Shown: positions 55,133 to 64,000 of the stretch, in pieces
How positions within the stretch are numbered: the first letter of the stretch is position 1
How the letters are laid out: every line of letters starts with the position of its first letter
Source of the DNA: Hydractinia symbiolongicarpus
Lineage: Eukaryota > Cnidaria > Hydrozoa > Anthoathecata > Hydractiniidae
NCBI RefSeq assembly: GCF_029227915.1
Contig: NC_079876.1
Coordinates: 29,237,828-29,301,827 of the forward strand
Reading direction: 5' to 3'
Length of the DNA: 64,000 nt
Made by a program: the position numbers and the translations under genes
Notes under the pieces: model-generated
Told to the model about the DNA's origin: nothing
Database searches by the model: none
The model's input: only the letters and a program-made list of their open reading frames with translations

Positions 55133-55502
55133 GGAGTTTCAGGTTAATAAGGTTACTTGAGTTTGGAAAAAGTACGGGAAATGAACGTTAGTATTCTAAA
55201 TCGCCCTAGAGAATTACCATTTGACGACCTTCAGATTTTTTAATAAGTTGCCATTTTAAAAACTCAACACAATGAATGGAGCTGCAAAAAGGGATGGTAA
55301 TACTTGGGATTTTGTGTTTGAAATTTTGAGACATAGAAGGTGTAATTGAGCATCGTGAAATAACGGCTTGTAGAATTATTGGGGCTACTCTATCTCGCCA
55401 TGTGCGATACTTTACCAAAACATGCCATGGTTATACATTTCCACTGCTTAAACTCTCCAAGAATCCTTCAAACATCTTATCACACAGGTTAACCTAACTA
55501 AT

Positions 55503-55584
55503 GCCAGAGGTGGGGTTCGAACTCACGCGGACAATCGTCCATTGGAATTTAAGACCAACGCCTTAACCACTCGGCCACCCTTGT
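55503..55584 (-). pseudogene. tRNA-Leu(UAA)-like, type J
   Basis: Adds a changed anticodon stem (AATTTAAGACC on the plus strand); anticodon still UAA. Confidence 0.6.
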
Positions 55585-55956
55585 TGAAATTTCAGGTTAA
55601 TAAGGTTAATTGAACTTGAAAAAAGTACTGGCAATGAACCTTAGCATTCTCAACCGTGCAAGAGCATTCACATCTGTTGACTTTCTTTTTTCTTTAATAA
55701 TTTTCCGCTTCGATAATTCAACAAATTGACTGGATCTGCGAAAAGGGATGGTAATCCTTGAGATTTTAAACTTGAAATTTGGTGACATGGAAGGAAAAAT
55801 TGCTCATCGTGAAATAACGGCTTGTTGAATTACTGCAGCTATTTTAATTCTCCATGTTCGATATTTCACCACAACGTGTCATGGCAACACATTTCCACGG
55901 TTAAAACTCTGCAAGCATCATTTATTCATCTTATCACACAGGTTAACCTAACTAAT

Positions 55957-56038
55957 GCCAGAGGTGGGGTTCGAACTCACGCGGACAATCGTCCATTGGA
56001 ATTTAAGACCAACGCCTTAACCACTCGGCCACCCTTGT
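55957..56038 (-). pseudogene. tRNA-Leu(UAA)-like, type J
   Basis: Same as 55503, a direct duplicate. Confidence 0.6.
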
Positions 56039-56409
56039 TGAAATTTCAGGTTAATAAGGTTAATTGAACTTGAAAAAAGTACTGGCAATGAACCTTAGCA
56101 TTCTCCATCGTGCAAGAGCGTTAACACCTGTCGACGTTGTTATTTTCTTCATAAATTACGCCTTGATAATTCAACAAATTGACTGAAACTGCAAAAAGAG
56201 ATGGTAATATTTGGGATTTTGAGTTTGAAATTTTGAGAAATGGAAGGAATAATTGCGCATCGTGAAATAACGGCTGGTAGAATTATTGGGGCTATTCTGA
56301 TTCGCCATGTGCGATACTTTACCACAATGTGTCATGGAAACACATTTGCACGGTTAAAACTCTCCAAGCATCCTTCAAACACCTTATCACACAGGTTAAC
56401 CCAGCTAAT

Positions 56410-56490
56410 AACAGAGGTGGGTTCGAACCCACGCGGGCAATCGTCCATTGGAACTTAAGTCCAACGCCTTAACAACTCGGGAACCCTGGT
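56410..56490 (-). pseudogene. tRNA-Leu(UAA)-like, type D
   Basis: Joined to a J-type monomer upstream by recombination. Confidence 0.65.
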
Positions 56491-56862
56491 TGAAATTTCA
56501 GGTTAATAAGGTTACTTGAACTTGGAAAAAGTACTGGCAATGCACCTTAGTACTATAAAGCGTGCAAGAGAAATAACAACTGTGGGCATCCTTATTTCTT
56601 TAATATTTTCCCGCCTTGATAATTCTATAAATTGACTGGAACTACAAAAAAGGATGGTAATATTTGGGATTTTGAGTTTGAAATTTTGAAAAATGGAAGG
56701 AATAATTGCCCGTCGTGAAATAACGGCTGGTAGAATTATTGGGGCTATTCTATTTCGCCATGTGCGATACATTAGCACAACATGTCATGGTAATACATTT
56801 CCACTGCTAAAACTCTCCAGGCATCCTTCAATCATTTTATCACAAAGGTTAACTTTGCTTAT

Positions 56863-56944
56863 AACAGAGGTGGGGTTCGAACCCCCGCGGACACTCGTCC
56901 ATTGGAACTTAAGTCCAACGCCTTAACCACTCGGCCGCCCCGGT
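56863..56944 (-). tRNA. tRNA-Leu(UAA)-like, type E
   Basis: Same as the copies at 50303 and 52785. Confidence 0.55.
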
Positions 56945-57457
56945 TAGAATTGCAGGTTAATAAGGTTACTTGAACTTGGAAAAAGTACTGCCAATGAACC
57001 TTAGTACTATAAAGCGTGCAAGAGCAATAACAACTGTGGACATCCTTAATTCTTTTATAATTTTTCGCTTTGATAATTCAACAAATTGACTGGAACTGCA
57101 AAAAGGGATGGTATTATTTGGGATTTTGAGTTTGACATTTTGAGATATGGAAGGCATAAATGCGCATCGTGAAATGACGGCTAGTAGAATTATTGCAGCT
57201 ATTCTATTTCGCCATGTGAGATAATTCAACACAACGTGTCATGTTAACGCATTTCCACGCAAAAACACTCCCAGCATCCTACAATCATCTTAAGGCATAA
57301 ATGCGCATCGTGAAATGACGGCTAGTAGAATTCTTGCAGCAATTCTACTTCTCCAAGTTCGATACTTCGCCACAACGTGTCATGGCAAACACATTTCCAC
57401 GTTTAAATTCTCCAAGCATCCTTCAATCATCTTATCACAAAGGTTAACCTAGCTAAT

Positions 57458-57539
57458 ACCAGAGGTGGTGTTTGAACCCACGCGGACAATTGTCCAGTGG
57501 AACTTAAGTCCAACACCTTAACCACTCGGCCACCCTGGT
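57458..57539 (-). tRNA. tRNA-Leu(UAA)-like, type G
   Basis: Lies just after the broken F monomer at 57290. Confidence 0.55.
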
Positions 57540-58134
57540 TGAAATTTCGGGTTACCAAGGTTACATGGACTTGGAAAAAGTACTGGCAATAAACCTTAGT
57601 TTTCTAAATTATGTAAGAGCATTGACATCTGTCGACCTTCTTATTGCTTTAATAACTTGCCGCTTTGATAATTCATTAAATTGATTGAAACTGCAAAAAG
57701 TGATTTTAAAAATTGAGATTTTGAGTTTGAAATTTTGAGATATGGAAGGCATTATTGCGTATCGTGAAGTAACGGCTGGTAGAATTATTGGGACTATTCT
57801 ATTTTGCCCTGTGGGATAATTCAACACTAAATCGTGTAAGAGCATTAACATCTATCGACCTTCTTATTTCTTTAATAATTCGCCGCTTTGATAAATCAAC
57901 AAATTGATTGGAACTGCAAAAAGGGATTGTAATATTTTGGATTTTGAGCTTGAAGTTTTGAGATATGGAATGAATAAATGAGCATCTTGAAATAACGGCT
58001 GGTAGAATTATTAGGGCTATTCTATTTCGTCATGTTCCATACTTCGCCACAACGTGTCGTGGTAACAAATTTCCACGGTTAAAACTCTCCAAGCATCCTT
58101 CAATCATCTTATCACACAGGTTAACCCACCTAAT

Positions 58135-58215
58135 AACAGAGGTGGGTTCGAACCCACGCGGGCAATCGTCCATTGGAACTTAAGTCCAACGCCTTAACAA
58201 CTCGGGCACCCTGGT
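58135..58215 (-). pseudogene. tRNA-Leu(UAA)-like, type A
   Basis: Third A copy. Confidence 0.65.
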
Positions 58216-58471
58216 TGCAATTTCAGGTTAATAAGGTTACTTGAACTTGGAAAAAGTCCTGGCAATGAACCTTAGCATTCTCAATCGTGCAAGAGCATTC
58301 ACATCTCTTGACGTTCTTTTTTCCTTAATAATTTTCCGGTAGAATTATTGGGGCTATTCTGATTCGCCATGTGCGATACTTTACCACAACGTGTCATGGT
58401 AACACATTTCCACGGTTAAAAACCCCCAAGCATCCTTCAGTCATCTTATCAAACAGGCTAACCTAGCTAAT

Positions 58472-58553
58472 ACCAGAGGTGGGGTTCGAACCCACGCGGA
58501 CCATCGTTCATTGGAACTTAAGTCCAAGGCCTTAATTTCTCGGCCACCCTGGT
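58472..58553 (-). pseudogene. tRNA-Leu(UAA)-like, type B
   Basis: Spacer to the preceding copy is shortened by about 116 bp. Confidence 0.65.
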
Positions 58554-58925
58554 TGAAATTTCAGGTTAATAAGGTTACTTGAACTTGGAAAAAGTACTGG
58601 CAATAATCCTCAGCATTCTAAATCGTGCAAGAGCATTAACATCTGTCGACGTTGTTGATTCTTTAAAAACTTTGCGCTTCAATAATTCAATAAGTTGACT
58701 GGAACAGCAAAAAGGGATGGTAATATTTTGGATTTTGAGCTTGAAGTTTTGAGATATGGAAAGAATAATTGAGCATCTTGAAATAACGGCTGGTAGAATT
58801 ATTAGGACTATTCTATTTCGTCATGTTCCATACTTCGCCACAACCTGTCGTGGTAACAAATTTCCACGGTTAAAACTCTCCAAGCATCCTTCAATCATCT
58901 TATCACACAGGTTAACCCAGCTAAT

Positions 58926-59006
58926 AACAGAGGTGGGTTCGAACCCACGCAGGCAATCGTCCATTGGAACTTAAGTCCAACGCCTTTACAACTCGGCCAC
59001 CCTGGT
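58926..59006 (-). pseudogene. tRNA-Leu(UAA)-like, type C
   Basis: Has CCTTTACAACTCGG, one base different from the other C copies. Confidence 0.65.
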
Positions 59007-59377
59007 TGAAATTTCAGGTTAATAAGGTTACTTGAACTTGGAAAAAGTCCTGGCAATGAACCTTAGCATTCTCCATCGTGCAAGAGCGTTAACACCTGTC
59101 GACGTTGTTATTTTCTTCATAAATTACGCCTTGATAATTCAACAAATTGACTGAAACTGCAAAAAGAGATGGTAATATTTGGGATTTTGAGTTTGAAATT
59201 TTGAGAAATGGAAGGAATAATTGCGCATCGTGAAATAACGGCTGGTAGAATTATTGGGGCTATTCTGATTCGCCATGTGCGATACTTTACCACAATGTGT
59301 CATGGAAACACATTTGCACGGTTAAAACTCTCCAAGCATCCTTCAAACACCTTATCACAGAGGTTAACCCAGCTAAT

Positions 59378-59458
59378 AACAGAGGTGGGTTCGAACCCAC
59401 GCGGGCAATCGTCCATTGGAACTTAAGTCCAACGCCTTAACAACTCGGGAACCCTGGT
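59378..59458 (-). pseudogene. tRNA-Leu(UAA)-like, type D
   Basis: Preceded by ATCACAGAGG in place of ATCACACAGG, a mark shared with 52332 and 62766. Confidence 0.65.
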
Positions 59459-59830
59459 TGAAATTTCAGGTTAATAAGGTTACTTGAACTTGGAAAAAGT
59501 ACTGGCAATGCACCTTAGTACTATAAAGCGTGCAAGAGAAATAACAACTGTGGGCATCCTTATTTCTTTAATATTTTCCCGCCTTGATAATTCTATAAAT
59601 TGACTGGAACTACAAAAAAGGATGGTAATATTTGGGATTTTGAGTTTGAAATTTTGAAAAATGGAAGGAATAATTGCCCGTCGTGAAATAACGGCTGGTA
59701 GAATTATTGGGGCTATTCTATTTCGCCATGTGCGATACATTAGCACAACATGTCATGGTAATACATTTCCACTGCTAAAACTCTCCAGGCATCCTTCAAT
59801 CATTTTATCACAAAGGTTAACTTTGCTTAT

Positions 59831-59912
59831 AACAGAGGTGGGGTTCGAACCCCCGCGGACACTCGTCCATTGGAACTTAAGTCCAACGCCTTAACCACTC
59901 GGCCGCCCCGGT
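59831..59912 (-). tRNA. tRNA-Leu(UAA)-like, type E
   Basis: Identical by eye to the other E copies. Confidence 0.55.
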
Positions 59913-60283
59913 TAGAATTGCAGGTTAATAAGGTTACTTGAAGTTGGAAAAAGTACTGCCAATGAACCTTAGTACTATAAAGCGTGCAAGAGCAATAACA
60001 ACTGTGGACATCCTTAATTCTTTTATAATTTTTCGCTTTGATAATTCAACAAATTGACTGGAACTGCAAAAAGGGATGGTATTATTTGGGATTTTGAGTT
60101 TGACATTTTGAGATATGGAAGGCATAAATGCGCATCGTGAAATGACGGCTAGTAGAATTATTGCAGCTATTCTATTTCGCCATGTGAGATAATTCAACAC
60201 AACGTGTCATGTTAACGCATTTCCACGCAAAAACACTCCGAGCATCCTACAATCATCTTATCACACAGGTTAACCTAGCTAAT

Positions 60284-60365
60284 ACCAGAGGTGGGGTTCG
60301 AACCCACGCGGACAATTGTCCAGTGGAAGTTAAGTCCAACACCTTAACCACTCGGCCACCCTGGT
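60284..60365 (-). tRNA. tRNA-Leu(UAA)-like, type F
   Basis: Matches 50756. Confidence 0.6.
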
Positions 60366-60729
60366 TGAAATTTCGGGTTACCAAGCTTACATGTACTTGG
60401 AAAAAGTACTGGCAATGAACCTTAATATTCTAAATCGTGTAACAGCATTAGCATCTGTCGATCTTCTCAATAATTTGCCGTTTTGACAATTCAACAAATT
60501 GACTGGAACTGTAAAATGGTATGGTAATATTTGGGATTTTAAGTTTGAAATTTTAAGATATGGAAGGAATAATTGCGCATTGTGAAATAACGTCTGGTAG
60601 AATTCTTGCAGCAATTCTACTTCTCCAAGTTCGATACTTCGCCACAACGTGTCATGGCAAACACATTTCCACGTTTAAATTCTCCAAGCATCCTTCAATC
60701 ATCTTATCACAAAGGTTAACCTAGCTAAT

Positions 60730-60811
60730 ACCAGAGGTGGTGTTTGAACCCACGCGGACAATTGTCCAGTGGAACTTAAGTCCAACACCTTAACCACTCG
60801 GCCACCCTGGT
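60730..60811 (-). tRNA. tRNA-Leu(UAA)-like, type G
   Basis: Matches 51202 and 57458. Confidence 0.55.
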
Positions 60812-61406
60812 TGAAATTTCGGGTTACCAAGGTTACATGGACTTGGAAAAAGTACTGGCAATAAACCTTAGTTTTCTAAATTATGTAAGAGCATTGACAT
60901 CTGTCGACCTTCTTATTGCTTTAATAACTTGCCGCTTTGATAATTCATTAAATTGATTGAAACTGCAAAAAGTGATTTTAAAAATTGAGATTTTGAGTTT
61001 GAAATTTTGAGATATGGAAGGCATTATTGCGTATCGTGAAGTAACGGCTGGTAGAATTATTGGGACTATTCTATTTTGCCCTGTGGGATAATTTAACACT
61101 AAATCGTGTAAGAGCATTAACATCTATCGACCTTCTTATTTCTTTAATAATTCGCCGCTTTGATAAATCAACAAATTGATTGGAACTGCAAAAAGGGATT
61201 GTAATATTTTGGATTTTGAGCTTGAAGTTTTGAGATATGGAATGAATAAATGAGCATCTTGAAATAACGGCTGGTAGAATTATTAGGGCTATTCTATTTC
61301 GTCATGTTCCATACTTCGCCACAACGTGTCGTGGTAACAAATTTCCACGGTTAAAACTCTCCAAGCATCCTTCAATCATCTTATCACACAGGTTAACCCA
61401 CCTAAT

Positions 61407-61487
61407 AACAGAGGTGGGTTCGAACCCACGCGGGCAATCGTCCATTGGAACTTAAGTCCAACGCCTTAACAACTCGGGCACCCTGGT
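61407..61487 (-). pseudogene. tRNA-Leu(UAA)-like, type A
   Basis: Fourth A copy. Confidence 0.65.
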
Positions 61488-61859
61488 TGCAATTTCAGGT
61501 TAATAAGGTTACTTGAACTTGGAAAAAGTCCTGGCAATGAACCTTAGCATTCTCAATCGTGCAAGAGCATTCACATCTCTTGACGTTCTTTTTTCCTTAA
61601 TAATTTTCCGCTTCGATAATTCAACAAATTGACTGAAACTGCAAAAAGGGATGGTAATATTTGGCATTTTGAGTTTGAAATTTTGAAAAGTGAAAGGAAT
61701 AATTGCGCATCGTGAAATTACGGCTGGTAGAATTATTGGGGCTATTCTGATTCGCCATGTGCGATACTTTACCACAACGTGTCATGGTAACACATTTCCA
61801 CGGTTAAAAACCCCCAAGCATCCTTCAGTCATCTTATCAAACAGGCTAACCTAGCTAAT

Positions 61860-61941
61860 ACCAGAGGTGGGGTTCGAACCCACGCGGACCATCGTTCATT
61901 GGAACTTAAGTCCAAGGCCTTAATTTCTCGGCCACCCTGGT
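61860..61941 (-). pseudogene. tRNA-Leu(UAA)-like, type B
   Basis: Matches 48944. Confidence 0.65.
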
Positions 61942-62313
61942 TGAAATTTCAGGTTAATAAGGTTACTTGAACTTGGAAAAAGTACTGGCAATAATCCTCA
62001 GCATTCTAAATCGTGCAAGAGCATTAACATCTGTCGACGTTGTTGATTCTTTAATAACTTTGCGCTTCAATAATTCAATAAGTTGACTGGAACAGCAAAA
62101 AGGGATGGTAATATTTTGGATTTTGAGCTTGAAGTTTTGAGATATGGAAAGAATAATTGAGCATCTTGAAATAACGGCTGGTAGAATTATTAGGACTATT
62201 CTATTTCGTCATGTTCCATACTTCGCCACAACCTGTCGTGGTAACAAATTTCCACGGTTAAAACTCTCCAAGCATCCTTCAATCATCTTATCACACAGGT
62301 TAACCCAGCTAAT

Positions 62314-62394
62314 AACAGAGGTGGGTTCGAACCCACGCAGGCAATCGTCCATTGGAACTTAAGTCCAACGCCTTAACAACTCGGCCACCCTGGT
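62314..62394 (-). pseudogene. tRNA-Leu(UAA)-like, type C
   Basis: Matches 49398. Confidence 0.65.
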
Positions 62395-62765
62395 TGAAAT
62401 TTCAGGTTAATAAGGTTACTTGAACTTGGAAAAAGTCCTGGCAATGAACCTTAGCATTCTCCATCGTGCAAGAGCGTTAACACCTGTCGACGTTGTTATT
62501 TTCTTCATAAATTACGCCTTGATAATTCAACAAATTGACTGAAACTGCAAAAAGAGATGGTAATATTTGGGATTTTGAGTTTGAAATTTTGAGAAATGGA
62601 AGGAATAATTGCGCATCGTGAAATAACGGCTGGTAGAATTATTGGGGCTATTCTGATTCGCCATGTGCGATACTTTACCACAATGTGTCATGGAAACACA
62701 TTTGCACGGTTAAAACTCTCCAAGCATCCTTCAAACACCTTATCACAGAGGTTAACCCAGCTAAT

Positions 62766-62846
62766 AACAGAGGTGGGTTCGAACCCACGCGGGCAATCGT
62801 CCATTGGAACTTAAGTCCAACGCCTTAACAACTCGGGAACCCTGGT
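62766..62846 (-). pseudogene. tRNA-Leu(UAA)-like, type D
   Basis: Carries the ATCACAGAGG mark upstream. Confidence 0.65.
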
Positions 62847-63218
62847 TGAAATTTCAGGTTAACAAGGTTACTTGAACTTGGAAAAAGTACTGGCAATGCA
62901 CCTTAGTACTATAAAGCGTGCAAGAGAAATAACAACTGTGGGCATCCTTATTTCTTTAATATTTTCCCGCCTTGATAATTCTATAAATTGACTGGAACTA
63001 CAAAAAAGGATGGTAATATTTGGGATTTTGAGTTTGAAATTTTGAAAAATGGAAGGAATAATTGCCCGTCGTGAAATAACGGCTGGTAGAATTATTGGGG
63101 CTATTCTATTTCGCCATGTGCGATACATTAGCACAACATGTCATGGTAATACATTTCCACTGCTAAAACTCTCCAGGCATCCTTCAATCATTTTATCACA
63201 AAGGTTAACTTTGCTTAT

Positions 63219-63300
63219 AACAGAGGTGGGGTTCGAACCCCCGCGGACACTCGTCCATTGGAACTTAAGTCCAACGCCTTAACCACTCGGCCGCCCCGGT
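63219..63300 (-). tRNA. tRNA-Leu(UAA)-like, type E
   Basis: Fifth E copy. Confidence 0.55.
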
Positions 63301-63671
63301 TAGAATTGCAGGTTAATAAGGTTACTTGAAGTTGGAAAAAGTACTGCCAATGAACCTTAGTACTATAAAGCGTGCAAGAGCAATAACAACTGTGGACATC
63401 CTTAATTCTTTTATAATTTTTCGCTTTGATAATTCAACAAATTGACTGGAACTGCAAAAAGGGATGGTATTATTTGGGATTTTGAGTTTGACATTTTGAG
63501 ATATGGAAGGCATAAATGCGCATCGTGAAATGACGGCTAGTAGAATTATTGCAGCTATTCTATTTCGCCATGTGAGATAATTCAACACAACGTGTCATGT
63601 TAACGCATTTCCACGCAAAAACACTCCGAGCATCCTACAATCATCTTATCACACAGGTTAACCTAGCTAAT

Positions 63672-63753
63672 ACCAGAGGTGGGGTTCGAACCCACGCGGC
63701 CAATTGTCCAGTGGAAGTTAAGTCCAACACCTTAACCACTCGGCCACCCTGGT
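63672..63753 (-). tRNA. tRNA-Leu(UAA)-like, type F
   Basis: Has the GCGGCC variant shared with 53238. Confidence 0.6.
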
Positions 63754-64000
63754 TGAAATTTCGGGTTACCAAGCTTACATGTACTTGGAAAAAGTACTGG
63801 CAATGAACCTTAATATTCTAAATCGTGTAACAGCATTAGCATCTGTCGATCTTCTCAATAATTTGCCGTTTTGACAATTCAACAAATTGACTGGAACTGT
63901 AAAATGGTATGGTAATATTTGGGATTTTAAGTTTGAAATTTTAAGATATGGAAGGAATAATTGCGCATTGTGAAATAACGTCTGGTAGAATTCTTGCAGC

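Larger units (their letters stand above)
51572..56038 (-). repeat. Recombined array segment
   Basis: Order of types is A, D, E, F, H with tRNA, then I, J, I, J, J. Types B and C are skipped after A, and I and J occur only here. The A-to-D switch lies within the matching spacer near 52020-52160. Confidence 0.75.
56039..57826 (-). repeat. Partial unit with internal junction
   Basis: Types D, E and F, where F breaks off before its tRNA at about 57290 (CAATCATCTT joined to AAGGCATAAATGCG), then G and truncated H. Confidence 0.75.
57827..61099 (-). repeat. Higher-order repeat unit 3 (116 bp shorter)
   Basis: Same A-H order as unit 1. A deletion of about 116 bp in the spacer between A and B (junction TTTTCCGGTAGAATT near 58338) gives 3,272-3,273 bp. 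Otherwise nearly identical. Confidence 0.85.
47866..64000 (-). repeat. tRNA-Leu satellite array, right portion
   Basis: About 36 monomers of about 453 bases, 34 with a tRNA-Leu(UAA)-like gene on the minus strand. Each monomer runs: tRNA-like part, GAAATTTCAGGTTAATAAGG, GGAAAAAGTACTGGCAATGA, GATAATTCAACAAATTGACT, GAGATATGGAAGG, CGGCTGGTAGAATTATTG, TTATCACACAGGTTAACC, next tRNA. Monomer types (A-H) recur in fixed order as a higher-order unit of 3,388 bp. The array runs off the window. Open frames of 60-90 codons that recur every monomer are repeat translations. Confidence 0.92.
61100..64000 (-). repeat. Higher-order repeat unit 4, cut by the window end
   Basis: Types A-F and the start of G. 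B, C, D, E and F each lie exactly 3,388 bases after their counterparts in the preceding unit. Confidence 0.85.

Noticed and set aside
48593-63806. Recurring 66-89 codon open frames in every array monomer on both strands
   Set aside because: They recur with the monomer period, overlap each other on opposite strands and run through or up to tRNA sequence. The simplest reading is that the monomer lacks stops in those frames. A Ka/Ks test across monomers would be decisive.
47866-64000. CRISPR array
   Set aside because: Repeats are about 453 bp and contain tRNA-like genes in a eukaryotic context; no short direct repeats with unique spacers and no cas genes.

Overview
This is animal (eukaryotic) DNA, most likely from a cnidarian and perhaps a hydrozoan. 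It is AT-rich, has spliced genes with long intergenic stretches, and is full of mobile DNA. The lineage guess rests on an ELAV-type RNA-binding protein gene, a secreted repeat precursor that looks like a cnidarian neuropeptide precursor, and a Polinton/Maverick whose gene set resembles those of cnidarian elements. No rRNA, CRISPR or prokaryotic operon structure is present.

Region 1 (1-25.6 kb) is low in genes. It holds a two-exon ELAV-like gene (4259-6354, +) with three RRM domains and a secreted precursor (19961-20800, +) carrying ten copies of a PYF-type peptide plus seven copies of a PM(L/I)(S/T) peptide. The rest is noncoding DNA with a DNA transposon using AAGCGCCGC termini (2631-3414), hairpin MITEs, minisatellites, a dispersed GC-hairpin repeat, an unrecognised coding relic (9664-10221, -) and a degraded LINE fragment (23.7-24.2 kb).

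Region 2 (25.6-28.03 kb and 47.87-64.0 kb) is a tandem array of monomers of about 453 bp. Nearly every monomer carries a tRNA-Leu(UAA)-like gene on the minus strand, 37 in this window. Right of the Polinton the monomers form higher-order units of exactly 3,388 bp with seven tRNA-like copies plus one truncated monomer. Some units are nearly identical and others are recombined.

Region 3 (28,030-47,865) is one Polinton of 19,836 bp with terminal inverted repeats, inserted inside the tRNA-Leu array. The disrupted array monomer can be followed across the insertion. It carries capsid genes (major capsid, penton-like), a packaging ATPase, a retroviral-type integrase, protein-primed-type DNA polymerase B, an HNH-like nuclease, and small membrane and coiled-coil proteins. 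It also has two transcription-type genes: a TFIIS-like zinc ribbon and an Rpb7-like polymerase stalk protein. Six start sites read TAAATG and others TAAACATG, which recalls poxvirus late promoters. No adenovirus-type protease was recognised.

The Polinton is dying. Most large genes carry a frameshift or one in-frame stop, and the integrase has lost its second catalytic aspartate. A hAT transposon sits in the polymerase gene. A non-LTR retrotransposon sits near the middle and itself carries a Penelope-like fragment with a 13-bp target duplication. The nesting order is therefore array, Polinton, LINE or hAT, Penelope-like fragment.
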